A stretch of DNA of 33,602 nt from CAZAFM01 sp964484395 (GTDB lineage Bacteria > Campylobacterota > Campylobacteria > Campylobacterales > CAZAFM01). The notes under the pieces are model-generated. The model was not told the DNA's origin. It worked only from the letters and a program-made list of their open reading frames with translations, and did not search any database. The position numbers and the translations under genes are program-made. The stretch is taken from NCBI GenBank assembly GCA_964484395.1, contig CAZAFM010000014.1, positions 1-33,602 of the forward strand. Reading direction: 5' to 3'. This document shows positions 23,914-32,185 of this stretch, piece by piece; position 1 is the stretch's first letter, and each line of letters starts with the position of its first letter.

Positions 23914-25872
23914 GTGTTCAAAAAAGCATCCATCAAAACCAAAATACACCTCCCTCTTATACTCGCTATAACCATAGGTATGATTATCATAGTTATCACC
24001 TCCTATCTATCAGTAGTGGATATGAAAGAGCAAGAGTATCTCAACCAAGCAAAAACACTCAATCTTGCTGTAGATGAGCAAGTGGTATCAAAAGAGAATG
24101 TATGGCTCACCAATGCAATGCTTTTAGCAAAAAACCACGATATAGTAAATGCAGTATACTTCCAAGATAGAGAGAAACTAAAAGAGGTCATAGGAAAAAT
24201 AGGTGATTTATACCGTGAAAACACTCCTTTTAAAAGGGTTAGTGTTGAGATTATTGATCCAAATTTTGTTTCTTTTTATAAATCATGGGCACCTGAAAAC
24301 TATGGAAATAGGGTTGAATACAGTGATGCAATAAAAGAGGTAATGGATACAAAAAAACCTCTTATAACAATAGAGGAGTCTCCTAAAGGACTTAGAATTA
24401 AGAGTATTCTTCCTATGTTTGAAGGAAATCAATTTTTAGGAGTTTTGATCTTTGATGGTGGAATAAACAACTTTGGCTCCGCTCTAAAAAAGGCCGATAT
24501 AGACTTTCTCTACTTTTTAGATAAGAGTTATAAAAATATTCTTTCAAGTGAAAAAAAATCAAAAGATGGGCATTTTTTATCAAGTGGAGCTAATATAGAT
24601 AAAAAGTATGAGGCTTATGTTTTTTCAAATAAGTTCAATCTTCAAGAGACAATCTCTAAAGGATATAGTGCTGATGATGCATACTTCAATGTAGCTATAC
24701 CTCTAAAAGACTTCAAAGGAGATACTATAGGATATGCTCTAGTTGCAAAACCTATGTCTTCAGTAGAGCAAATCATCTCAAAAGCCACTAATGCTTTGAT
24801 TAATCAAGTTATTATCATAGGTATTATAGACCTTCTGCTACTTGTATTTATAGCCTATATGCTCTCAGCTGCTGTTGTTAATCCAATAAACAGGCTAAAT
24901 AACCTTGTAAAAGGGATAACTCAAGGTGAAGGAGATCTTACTAAAAGATTGAATATGAGTTCAAATATCAAAGATGAAATCAGTGCAATTGCAGTTAATA
25001 TAGACTCATTCTTAGATCATATGCACAGTATCATAAAAGAGGGAAAAGAGACTTCAATACAAAATGTCCAATCAGCAAATGAGCTTAGCAAAACTGCAGT
25101 AGATATGGGAAAAAGATCATCCCAAAGTGCTAGCTCTATAGACCAAACTGTAGAAAAATCAATAGGTATCAAAAAAATAGTTGATAGCTCAGTCAAAGAA
25201 GCTGAAAACACCAAAAATGATATGAATAATGCTCAAGATGAGCTAGTCACTGCTAGACACTCAACAACAAAACTTGCAGAAGTTGTAGGTCAAAGTATAG
25301 AAAAAGAGCAACAAATAACTAATGGACTAAACCAGTTAAGTACTGATGTGACACAGATAAAAGATGTATTAACCATAATAAGTGAGATAGCAGAACAGAC
25401 AAATCTTCTAGCTCTAAATGCCACTATAGAAGCAGCTAGGGCTGGAGAGCATGGTAAAGGATTCTCAGTTGTTGCTGATGAAGTAAGAAAGCTAGCTGAA
25501 AAAACCCAAAAGTCACTAACAGAGATAAACTCAACAGTAAATGTAATCATCCAATCAATAGTAGAGTCAAGTGATCAGATGAATATTAACATGAGTGAAA
25601 TAGACCAACTCTCACAACTAAGTCATGATGTAGAAAAAAACATCAATAATGTCTCAGAAGTTATGCAAAGAGCCATAACCTCTTCAGACAACTCTCTGCA
25701 GATATCAGAAGAGATAAAATCAAGTGTAGATGAGATGATTGAGCTTCTAAATAGTGTAGAAGGAAATGCGAAAAAAGATAATGAAAGCATAAAAGATATA
25801 TCTCAAACAGCAGAGCATCTAAAAAATAAAGTAAATGCGCTAAACAAAAACCTTGATCAGTTCAAGGTTTAG
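23914..25872 (+). CDS. Methyl-accepting chemotaxis protein with a Cache-type periplasmic sensor
   Basis: A 652-residue transmembrane chemoreceptor. Helix 1 covers about residues 13-36. A periplasmic domain of about 250 residues follows (about 37-292), resembling the double Cache class (long N-terminal helix, then SVEIIDPNFVSFYKSWAPENYGNRV). Helix 2 is about 294-318. A HAMP domain (VNPINRLNNLVKGITQGEGDLTKRL) precedes the signalling domain, whose tip is IISEIAEQTNLLALNATIEAARAGEHGKGFSVVADEVRKLAE. The ligand is not deducible; Cache sensors commonly bind amino or organic acids. The GTG start is supported by AAAGGAG ending 7 bases upstream. It is divergent from the CetAB-like operon, so the two receptor units share one regulatory region. 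Confidence 0.93.
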   Translation: MFKKASIKTKIHLPLILAITIGMIIIVITSYLSVVDMKEQEYLNQAKTLNLAVDEQVVSKENVWLTNAMLLAKNHDIVNAVYFQDREKLKEVIGKIGDLYRENTPFKRVSVEIIDPNFVSFYKSWAPENYGNRVEYSDAIKEVMDTKKPLITIEESPKGLRIKSILPMFEGNQFLGVLIFDGGINNFGSALKKADIDFLYFLDKSYKNILSSEKKSKDGHFLSSGANIDKKYEAYVFSNKFNLQETISKGYSADDAYFNVAIPLKDFKGDTIGYALVAKPMSSVEQIISKATNALINQVIIIGIIDLLLLVFIAYMLSAAVVNPINRLNNLVKGITQGEGDLTKRLNMSSNIKDEISAIAVNIDSFLDHMHSIIKEGKETSIQNVQSANELSKTAVDMGKRSSQSASSIDQTVEKSIGIKKIVDSSVKEAENTKNDMNNAQDELVTARHSTTKLAEVVGQSIEKEQQITNGLNQLSTDVTQIKDVLTIISEIAEQTNLLALNATIEAARAGEHGKGFSVVADEVRKLAEKTQKSLTEINSTVNVIIQSIVESSDQMNINMSEIDQLSQLSHDVEKNINNVSEVMQRAITSSDNSLQISEEIKSSVDEMIELLNSVEGNAKKDNESIKDISQTAEHLKNKVNALNKNLDQFKV

Positions 25873-25890
25873 CCAATTTCAGCGCCTATA

Positions 25891-25899
25891 TGTTACAAT
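25891..25899 (+). promoter_or_regulatory. Extended -10 promoter of the DAHP synthase gene
   Basis: TGTTACAAT, the same nonamer as ahead of acnB, ends 38 bases before the ATG. No leader-peptide or attenuator hairpin is visible in the 65-base gap. Confidence 0.45.
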
Positions 25900-25937
25900 T
25901 CACCCTTTAAATCAAACATTTATTGAAGGGTGAGATT

Positions 25938-27290
25938 ATGAACGAATGGAATATAAAAAGCTGGAGAGAAAAAGATATAAAACAACAACCAACTTACAAC
26001 AACAAAGAGGAGCTAGAGAGAGTTGAGAAAGAGCTAGGCTCAGTTCCTCCTTTGATTTTTGCAGGAGAGGTTGAAGCACTAAAGGATGGATTAGCAAAAG
26101 CAACAGAGGGAGAGGCATTTTTGCTTCAAGGTGGAGACTGTGCTGAGACATTTGCAGATTATAGTGCAAGCAACATCAGAGACCTTTTTAAAGTTATACT
26201 TCAGATGAGTATAGTCCTAACCTACTCTGGAGCTTGTCCAGTAGTAAAAGTCGGAAGAGTAGCTGGGCAGTTTGCAAAACCTAGATCATCTGATACAGAA
26301 AAAATCGATGGTGTAGAACTTCCAAGCTATCGAGGTGATATTGTAAATGGAATAGAGTTTACCAAAGAAGCAAGAGAACCAGACCCAAAAAGACTACTTC
26401 AAGCATACAACCAATCAGCAGGAACCCTAAACCTACTTAGAGCATTCGCTCAAGGTGGATTAGCAGACCTACACCAAGTACATAAATGGAACTTAAACTT
26501 TGTAGAATCAGACACTTTTGGAATAGAGTATCAAGCAGTAGCGCAGAAAATAACTGATGCACTAAAATTTATGGAAGCGTGTGGAATTAATTCAGACAAC
26601 TCTCCAAGTATCACTGAAACCCCATTTTTTACATCCCATGAGGCTCTTCTTCTAAACTACGAAGAAGCACTAACAAGACAAGACAGCCTTAGTGGAAAGT
26701 GGTATGACTGCTCTGCTCATATGTTATGGATTGGTGATAGAACAAGACAGATAGATGGTGCTCATGTGGAGTTTCTAAGAGGTGTAAACAACCCTATAGG
26801 AATAAAAGCAGGACCAACAACTGACCCAGATGAGTTAATGAAAATCATAGATATAATAAACCCAGAAAATGAAGCTGGAAAAATAAATATCATAGTTAGA
26901 ATGGGAGCTGAAAACATTGGCTATCACCTACCAAACCTTTTACAAGCAACAAAAAGAGAGGGTAAAAAAATCCTATGGAGTAGTGACCCAATGCATGGGA
27001 ACACCTACAAAACAGGTACTGGATACAAAACAAGACTTTTTGATAGTGTACTTATGGAGATAAAGAGATTTTTTGAAATACACAAATCAGAGGGAACATA
27101 TGCAGGTGGCATACACTTAGAGATGACTGGAAAAAATGTAACTGAGTGTGTAGGTGGAAGTATCGCTATTACTGAAGAGTGCTTAAAAGATAGATATGAT
27201 ACATTTTGTGACCCAAGACTAAATGCTTCTCAAGCTCTAGAGATTGCGTTTTTGGTTGCTCAAACACTAAGAGATGCTAGAGGACAGTAG
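25938..27290 (+). CDS. 3-deoxy-7-phosphoheptulonate (DAHP) synthase, class II
   Basis: This enzyme condenses phosphoenolpyruvate and erythrose 4-phosphate, the first step of the shikimate pathway to aromatic amino acids. The 450 residues match the class II (plant-like) family used by Campylobacterota. Visible features are FLLQGGDCAETF with metal-ligand Cys68, KVGRVAGQFAKPRS, RGVNNPIGIKAGPTTDP, SDPMHGNTYKT with His353, GGIHLEMTGKNVTEC and DPRLNASQALE. The frame could begin at a TTG (25923), but the ATG at 25938 has AGGGTGAG just upstream and fits the family N-terminus. It lacks the extra N-terminal regulatory helices of the mycobacterial enzyme. The gene is monocistronic and converges with the CorA-like gene, 2 bases between stops. 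Confidence 0.96.
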   Translation: MNEWNIKSWREKDIKQQPTYNNKEELERVEKELGSVPPLIFAGEVEALKDGLAKATEGEAFLLQGGDCAETFADYSASNIRDLFKVILQMSIVLTYSGACPVVKVGRVAGQFAKPRSSDTEKIDGVELPSYRGDIVNGIEFTKEAREPDPKRLLQAYNQSAGTLNLLRAFAQGGLADLHQVHKWNLNFVESDTFGIEYQAVAQKITDALKFMEACGINSDNSPSITETPFFTSHEALLLNYEEALTRQDSLSGKWYDCSAHMLWIGDRTRQIDGAHVEFLRGVNNPIGIKAGPTTDPDELMKIIDIINPENEAGKINIIVRMGAENIGYHLPNLLQATKREGKKILWSSDPMHGNTYKTGTGYKTRLFDSVLMEIKRFFEIHKSEGTYAGGIHLEMTGKNVTECVGGSIAITEECLKDRYDTFCDPRLNASQALEIAFLVAQTLRDARGQ

Positions 27291-27292
27291 CT

Positions 27293-28810
27293 CTACCCTA
27301 GCGCTCTTTTGAGCGTTCTTGTAATAGCCTTTGATAAAAACATCCCAACAAAGATATATGTAATTACAGATGAGGCTACTACCTCTTGCCATGTTAGATT
27401 GTTTAAATCAAAAATATTCATTCCAAAAACTCCACCAAGCACAGTAGCAGGTAGAAAAACTCCACCCATAAGAGTTAGTTTATCAATAAACTCTTGTCGT
27501 CTTTTCTCAGAGATTGTTCTTGAGTAGTTAAAGAGGTTGTATAGATTTTTTATCTCTAGATTTATCATCTCTAGTTTTTTCTCAATCTTGTTTGACCTTG
27601 ATACACTCTTGTGTAGCATCTCCCCATCTCTATCTGTTGTGATATCTCTGAAGTGAAGCCTATTTACAAACCTAACATAGAACTGATAGAGTGTCTCTAT
27701 AGATTCTAAAGTAGCTAAGTTATCTGCTGGGTCTACTTTAGGGTCACAAATAGCAGATATAGATGTTACATCTTCAGTGAAGCGATTGATAGATGACCTG
27801 ATGGACACAATAAGAACTATCACCTTAAAAAAAAGCTTTCTAAACTTCTCCTCCATATGAGAGTTACCCTCTTTTGTAACCATAAAAAAAGCATTTTTAG
27901 ACACTCCAAAAACAGCATCTTTACTCATCCAACTATGAAAATCAGCTTGCACATAACTCTCTCCAAAACTCTTTACCACACTAAACTCATCACCCATTAA
28001 GAACATCTTCTGCCAGCTTTTTTTAGAAAAGAACTCATCATCATTTCGTATAATGTTGAATGTCTTATCATCTACATAGTGGCACATTACAAACATCTCA
28101 CTTCCAATAATAGGCTTTATATAGAACTTCCCGACACTTTCAAGTGAAAAGCTAAAAAGCTTATCACCAATTAGCTCTTTTATATAGCTATATATTGGCG
28201 GTTCATCTTCAAGTGCTTCAAATCTATTCTCAAAACTAGCAACTTCACCACTTGAGGAGATAAAAGAAACCCTATCAAAAAAATCATTCTCTTTATAATA
28301 ACCATCCTTATGTGAGATATTTGTAGGATATATCATTCTTAAACTGTTGTTGATTTTTGTAATTAACTCTTGGTCATCTATCTCTTTATTTACAAGGTTC
28401 ATAGCAAAAACACCAACTCCAGCTTCAAATATCCTAAGAAAGAGCTTGCCAACCTCAAGTCGAACTACTTTATTATCAAACTCAAGCTCAACATAGCCAA
28501 CTCCCTCATCAAACCCTTCATGATAAAAAAGATGGGATAGCTGAGAAGGTTCGTTTTTTTTGTTAAAAAGCAGGGGTCGTATATGGTCAAAAAAACTAGA
28601 GAACATATTGTAGTGTTCGCAATCAAGTGAAGGCTTAAAGTCATCATACTTCCAGTGAGTCTCTTGCAGGCTCTCTATGAGTGAGTTCTTTCCAGCTATA
28701 TCAACCCTATCAAAAAGCTCAGTACTAGAGCATAGCTCATCAAAGTTTTTAACTTTTTTGGTGATTTTGTCAAATCTAAATGGGAATAAAAAAAGATGAT
28801 TACTTCTCAT
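27293..28810 (-). CDS. Divergent CorA-like (2-TM-GxN) membrane protein
   Basis: A 505-residue protein whose last 65 residues contain two membrane helices (about 443-462 and 475-497) and the motif VFGMN at about 461-465. The GMN tripeptide at the end of the first helix is the selectivity signature of CorA-type Mg2+/Co2+ channels. The usual YGMN is FGMN here. A long helical stretch before the helices (about 330-435) fits the CorA stalk. The N-terminal 300 residues are far larger than in CorA and are not recognised; they may be a regulatory domain. Transport and ion are therefore inference. Its start overlaps the rmuC stop by 11 bases, so it is the last gene of a mipA-like, rmuC, corA-like operon. 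Confidence 0.75.
   Translation of the reverse strand: MRSNHLFLFPFRFDKITKKVKNFDELCSSTELFDRVDIAGKNSLIESLQETHWKYDDFKPSLDCEHYNMFSSFFDHIRPLLFNKKNEPSQLSHLFYHEGFDEGVGYVELEFDNKVVRLEVGKLFLRIFEAGVGVFAMNLVNKEIDDQELITKINNSLRMIYPTNISHKDGYYKENDFFDRVSFISSSGEVASFENRFEALEDEPPIYSYIKELIGDKLFSFSLESVGKFYIKPIIGSEMFVMCHYVDDKTFNIIRNDDEFFSKKSWQKMFLMGDEFSVVKSFGESYVQADFHSWMSKDAVFGVSKNAFFMVTKEGNSHMEEKFRKLFFKVIVLIVSIRSSINRFTEDVTSISAICDPKVDPADNLATLESIETLYQFYVRFVNRLHFRDITTDRDGEMLHKSVSRSNKIEKKLEMINLEIKNLYNLFNYSRTISEKRRQEFIDKLTLMGGVFLPATVLGGVFGMNIFDLNNLTWQEVVASSVITYIFVGMFLSKAITRTLKRALG
27300..27321 (+). terminator. Possible terminator after the DAHP synthase gene
   Basis: AGCGCTC (27300-27306), a TTTT loop and GAGCGTT (27311-27317) form a 7-bp stem with one G-U pair, 9 bases after the stop. 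The weakly T-rich CTTGT follows. It lies in the last codons of the convergent CorA-like gene. Confidence 0.35.
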
Positions 28811-30209
28811 CTATTAGTCCTTGGTTTTCAACTTCAAACTCAAGCTCAATTTCACCATCTTCATCAAACTCTACTTCTGATTTTTTGAGGTCTTTTGTGG
28901 CTCTTGCTCCTAGTTTTTTAATGTTTTCAAATCTACCCATTATATTTCCATGACCACTACTTAGCCTGCTGTAGCTATCTTCGTATGTTCCTTGCAAGCT
29001 CTTTATCTGAGAGCCTATCTTAGAAAATCCTGAGACAAAAACATCCATCTTATCATAGAGTTTTCCAGCTTCATCCAGAAGCTTGATTACCCTTGAGTTT
29101 GCTTTTTGGTGTTGCCAAAACAGATATATGGTTCTAAGTGAGACTGTTAAGGTAGAGGGATTTACAACGGCGATATTTCTTTTTAAAGCATACTCATACA
29201 ATCCAGCATCTTCTTGCACAGCAAGTGCAAACGCTCCTTCAATTGGGACAAACATAAAAACATACTGCAATGTTCCACTACTATAAGCACTATAGTCTTT
29301 AGCGGCCAATGTGTCTATGTGTTTTTTAAAAGCAGACACTACGGCTTTAGCATTTAGGGCTCTTTGCTCATCACTCTCAGATTTTATAAAAGCATCATAA
29401 TCAACAAGAGAGACTTTAGCATCAATAATAATGGCTCTATCATGACTTAGATAGACTACTACATCGGGGCGCTTTATAGCACCATCACTATCTTTGTAGC
29501 TCTCTTGGGTTTTGTAGTGAGTGCCTTTGATAAGTCCTGAGTACTCAAGCACACTCTCTAAAATCATCTCTCCCCAGCTTCCTTGGGTCTGCTTTTTGCC
29601 TTTTAATGCTTCTGTTAGGTTTTGAGCCTCTTTTGAGATATTCATCCCTGCCCTGCTTATCATCTCTATCTGAGAGCCTAGAGTAGCAAAGCTCTTGATA
29701 CTATCCTCTCTGCTCTCTTCTATCTTTTTCTTAAAAGACTCCAAACTCTCTTTATATGGTCTAAGAAGTGTATCAAGTGACTTTATGGAGGTATCATCAA
29801 ACTTCTTGAGCTTGCTCTCAAGCCCTTTTTGCATAATAGCATCTAGTCTTAGTTCAAGCTTGTTTCCATACTCTTCAAACTCATTTTTTAGGGCTTTTAG
29901 GTTTTTTTGCTCTGCTTGTAGTGTCGCTTCTAGGGTTGATATTTCTCTGTTTTGAGTGTTTATTTTGTCCTGAAGTATGCTTTTTTCCTCTTTTAGCTCA
30001 CTATTTTGACCTTCTAGTAGTGATATTTGAAATTTTGATGATTTTATCTGCTCATTTAAAGAGAAGCTATCTAGCTCACTCTGCTTTGCTAGCTCAGCAC
30101 TCTTAAGCATTAAGGTTTTGTTTTTATATGCAAGATATACAACAAGCACGATTAGCAAAAAAACAAAAATCAAAAGCGCAATAACTTCATTCCCAAATGA
30201 TATGTTCAT
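28800..30209 (-). CDS. rmuC: DNA recombination protein RmuC family
   Basis: RmuC limits inversions at short inverted repeats and carries a restriction-endonuclease-like fold. The 469-residue protein has one N-terminal membrane helix (about 7-28), a long coiled coil (about 30-130) and the RmuC domain (about 200-420). The domain has the family signatures GSWGEMILESVLEYSGL, KRPDVVVYL and IIDAKVSLVDYDAF; the Asp/Lys of IIDAK fit the nuclease core. The tail is acidic. The gene begins 7 bases after the outer-membrane protein gene and overlaps the CorA-like gene by 11 bases, so all three should be co-transcribed. A functional reason for that grouping is not obvious. Confidence 0.93.
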   Translation of the reverse strand: MNISFGNEVIALLIFVFLLIVLVVYLAYKNKTLMLKSAELAKQSELDSFSLNEQIKSSKFQISLLEGQNSELKEEKSILQDKINTQNREISTLEATLQAEQKNLKALKNEFEEYGNKLELRLDAIMQKGLESKLKKFDDTSIKSLDTLLRPYKESLESFKKKIEESREDSIKSFATLGSQIEMISRAGMNISKEAQNLTEALKGKKQTQGSWGEMILESVLEYSGLIKGTHYKTQESYKDSDGAIKRPDVVVYLSHDRAIIIDAKVSLVDYDAFIKSESDEQRALNAKAVVSAFKKHIDTLAAKDYSAYSSGTLQYVFMFVPIEGAFALAVQEDAGLYEYALKRNIAVVNPSTLTVSLRTIYLFWQHQKANSRVIKLLDEAGKLYDKMDVFVSGFSKIGSQIKSLQGTYEDSYSRLSSGHGNIMGRFENIKKLGARATKDLKKSEVEFDEDGEIELEFEVENQGLIDEK

Positions 30210-30216
30210 CTATATC

Positions 30217-30966
30217 CTAGTAGATTTTATAAGCAAAGCCAAGCCCTACTCCATAGGCGTCTCTTTTGTCAACTATAGGACTACTTTTTATAGCACTCTC
30301 TTGTAGTTCGTATGATAGAAGTCCAAACAGATAGGCTTTTTTGCTTACATGGTATATACCAAGAAGTGAGGCTGAAGCGCTACTTGTAGCACCTGGGTTA
30401 TACTCTGGTCTTTGAGGTAGCGCCTCTTTGCTTTTTACACCGTAGTAGTAGTTTGAGTAGTTTTTGCTACTGTACTGATATGAGATACTAGGAGAGAGTG
30501 CAAAGGGATAGAAGAGCTTGAAGTATCTATACCCTATAGTTCCATATCCACCATCATTTACACCAGCTACATCTTGTGAGTAGCTACTATATACTGTGTG
30601 TCCTTTGTAGGTATATGACACTCTAGCTCCACCATACACAGAGTCCTTTCGCCTCTCCATCCCATCCATATAGCTACCATCATTATCATACCCATCAAAC
30701 CTATATGTAAGAGTTGGTGAGATATATAGTCCTCTACTTAGCTTGAAGTTGTATCCTAGTTGGGTTCCTTTTATGTATAGTCCATAGTAGTCTAAGTCAA
30801 CACTAGGAAATACAACAACCCTATTGCTGTTTTGCTTATATATACTCTCTTTATAAAAGCTTGCTAAACCTAGTGAGAGGTCGAGCTTCTCTTCATTTTT
30901 TACCTCATGCGGATTCTCTGCAAAAAGTAGTAATGGCATTAGTGTTAAAAAAATAATTTTTTTCAA
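30217..30966 (-). CDS. MipA/OmpV-family outer-membrane protein
   Basis: The 249-residue precursor has a signal peptide (MKKIIFLTLMPLLLFA, cleaved near residue 16). The rest is a beta-barrel pattern of alternating aromatic and polar strands, ending GVGLGFAYKIY with the terminal aromatic residue expected for outer-membrane insertion. Segments such as FPSVDLDYYGLYIKG, SPTLTYRFDGY and YGGARVSYTYKG fit the MipA/OmpV family, named for an MltA-interacting scaffold but including porin-like members. The function here is not known. GGAAG lies about 13 bases before the ATG. It opens the operon with rmuC and the CorA-like gene, and it is divergent from znuA across a 149-base region holding three palindromes. 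Confidence 0.82.
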   Translation of the reverse strand: MKKIIFLTLMPLLLFAENPHEVKNEEKLDLSLGLASFYKESIYKQNSNRVVVFPSVDLDYYGLYIKGTQLGYNFKLSRGLYISPTLTYRFDGYDNDGSYMDGMERRKDSVYGGARVSYTYKGHTVYSSYSQDVAGVNDGGYGTIGYRYFKLFYPFALSPSISYQYSSKNYSNYYYGVKSKEALPQRPEYNPGATSSASASLLGIYHVSKKAYLFGLLSYELQESAIKSSPIVDKRDAYGVGLGFAYKIY

Positions 30967-30990
30967 AGCTACTTCCTTAAATTTTTAGCA

Positions 30991-31027
30991 ATTCTACATA
31001 TTTTTTATTACGATAAGCTTATCATAA
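30991..31027 (-). promoter_or_regulatory. Promoter and 20-bp near-palindrome upstream of the mipA-like operon
   Basis: On the minus strand a TGTAGAAT gives a -10 TAGAAT (30991-30996). TTACGATAAGCTTATCATAA (31008-31027) is an inverted repeat with one mismatched pair and a perfect core GATAAGCTTATC (31012-31023). It would cover the -35 region of this promoter, as expected for a repressor site. It differs from the two znuA-side operators, so a different regulator is likely. Confidence 0.4.
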
Positions 31028-31035
31028 CTTACTTA

Positions 31036-31052
31036 ATGCAAATCATTTGCAT
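31036..31052. promoter_or_regulatory. Operator 1 upstream of znuA (Fur/Zur-family-like)
   Basis: ATGCAAATCATTTGCAT is a perfect 8-1-8 inverted repeat. It resembles the 7-1-7 layout of Fur-family boxes (TGATAATCATTATCA). Its core TGCAAAnnnTTTGCA recurs at 31089-31103. Being ahead of a zinc-uptake gene, it is probably a Zur-type site. Confidence 0.6.
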
Positions 31053-31088
31053 AAAAAGTAGTATTTAAGCTAATTATCTCTATTATTC

Positions 31089-31103
31089 TGCAAACAATTT
31101 GCA
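31089..31103. promoter_or_regulatory. Operator 2 at the znuA transcription start
   Basis: TGCAAACAATTTGCA repeats the core of operator 1. The centres (31044 and 31096) are 52 bases apart, about five helical turns. A -10 TATTAT at 31081-31086 puts the transcription start inside this operator. The ribosome binding site AAAGGAG (31103-31109) abuts it. Confidence 0.6.
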
Positions 31104-31115
31104 AAGGAGCTCTCA

Positions 31116-31985
31116 ATGAGAATTTTTATATTACTAATGATGTTTTTTGCTTCAAGCCTACTAGCCAAGCAGACATACATAGTTAGCATAATCCCCCAAA
31201 AAGCCCTACTAGAAGAGATAGTACAAGATAGAGCAGATGTAGCTGTTATGGTAAAAAAGGGTCAAAGCCCTCATACATACGAGCCAAAGCCTTCACAGAT
31301 GAAAGAGTTAAGTGAGGCTAAAGTCTATTTTTCTATAGGTGTAGAGTTTGAAAATATATGGCTTGATAGATTCAAATCACAAAACAAAAATCTAGTTATA
31401 TCAAAAAGTGATAGAGGTATAGAAAAAATTGATATGGAAACTCACAAAGAACATCATCAAGACCATAATCATCACCATGGTCATCAGCACGAACATAACC
31501 ACGGTACAAAAGACCCGCACATATGGCTAAACACTCAAAACTCAAAAGCAATTGCAAAAAATATGCTAGAAACTCTAAAACAAGAAGAACCTAAGAATGC
31601 TGATTTTTATGAAAAAAACTATCAACTTGTAGTAAAAAAAATAGACTCAATAAACAATAAGATAAAACAAACCCTAAAAAACACACCGCCTAAAAGTGCA
31701 TTTATGGTTTTTCATCCTTCATATGGCTACTTTGCAAAAGAGTACAACCTAGTCCAACTACCCATAGAGATAGAGGGCAAAAACCCAAAACCAAAAGAGC
31801 TAACACGCATCATAGAGGAGGCAAGAGAGGAACAAGTAAAGGCCATATTTGCTCAGCCTGAGTTTTCACAAAAGTTTGCGGATGTTATCTCAAAAGAGCT
31901 AAACATTGAGGTCAAGCGCTTCTCACCACTAAGCCCTGATTATCTAGACAACCTACTATCTATGGCTAAAATCATAGCCAGATAA
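31116..31985 (+). CDS. znuA: Zinc ABC transporter substrate-binding protein ZnuA
   Basis: This periplasmic cluster A-I binding protein captures Zn2+ for the ZnuBC importer. Residues 1-17 form a signal peptide. Expected metal ligands are His53 (GQSPHTYEP), His135 (DPHIWLN) and His200 (FHPSYGYF), with a C-terminal Asp in the SPDYLDN segment (about 271-277). Between the first two ligands lies a His-rich loop (110-135, with HNHHHGHQHEHNHG), the hallmark of zinc-specific members. AAAGGAG precedes the ATG. Two copies of a Fur-family-like operator frame its promoter, and a strong terminator follows at once. It is therefore a single-gene transcript, with the permease and ATPase genes outside the window. 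A related manganese specificity is less likely given the His loop. Confidence 0.92.
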   Translation: MRIFILLMMFFASSLLAKQTYIVSIIPQKALLEEIVQDRADVAVMVKKGQSPHTYEPKPSQMKELSEAKVYFSIGVEFENIWLDRFKSQNKNLVISKSDRGIEKIDMETHKEHHQDHNHHHGHQHEHNHGTKDPHIWLNTQNSKAIAKNMLETLKQEEPKNADFYEKNYQLVVKKIDSINNKIKQTLKNTPPKSAFMVFHPSYGYFAKEYNLVQLPIEIEGKNPKPKELTRIIEEAREEQVKAIFAQPEFSQKFADVISKELNIEVKRFSPLSPDYLDNLLSMAKIIAR

Positions 31986-31991
31986 ACTTGC

Positions 31992-32023
31992 TCCAATTAG
32001 CCAGAAGCTAATTGGGCTTTTTT
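31992..32023 (+). terminator. Rho-independent terminator of znuA
   Basis: CCAATTAGC (31993-32001) pairs perfectly with GCTAATTGG (32007-32015) around a 5-base loop, followed by GC and TTTTTT. It begins 7 bases after the znuA stop. Confidence 0.9.
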
Positions 32024-32130
32024 AGCTCCCCAGCACTGATATATCCTCCTAGATATTCTCAAGAGTGATTTCATTGCATTACAGATAACTAACAGGAAAA
32101 TAAAGAGGGTCTTAAGAAGATAGAAAAGAG

Positions 32131-32159
32131 TTGATTCAATAAAAATATGATACTATAAG
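32131..32159 (+). promoter_or_regulatory. Promoter of the AAA/DUF4143 ATPase gene
   Basis: TTGATT (32131-32136), a 17-base spacer and TATAAG (32154-32159). Transcription would start about 20 bases before the ATG, upstream of the AAAGG ribosome site. Nothing else is seen in 32024-32130. Confidence 0.55.
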
Positions 32160-32185
32160 GAATACAATCCATATAAAGGCACTAT

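Noticed and set aside
31440..31505. CAT/CAC-rich stretch in znuA as a DNA repeat or CRISPR-like array
   Set aside because: It encodes the His-rich metal-binding loop and has no regular repeat-spacer structure.
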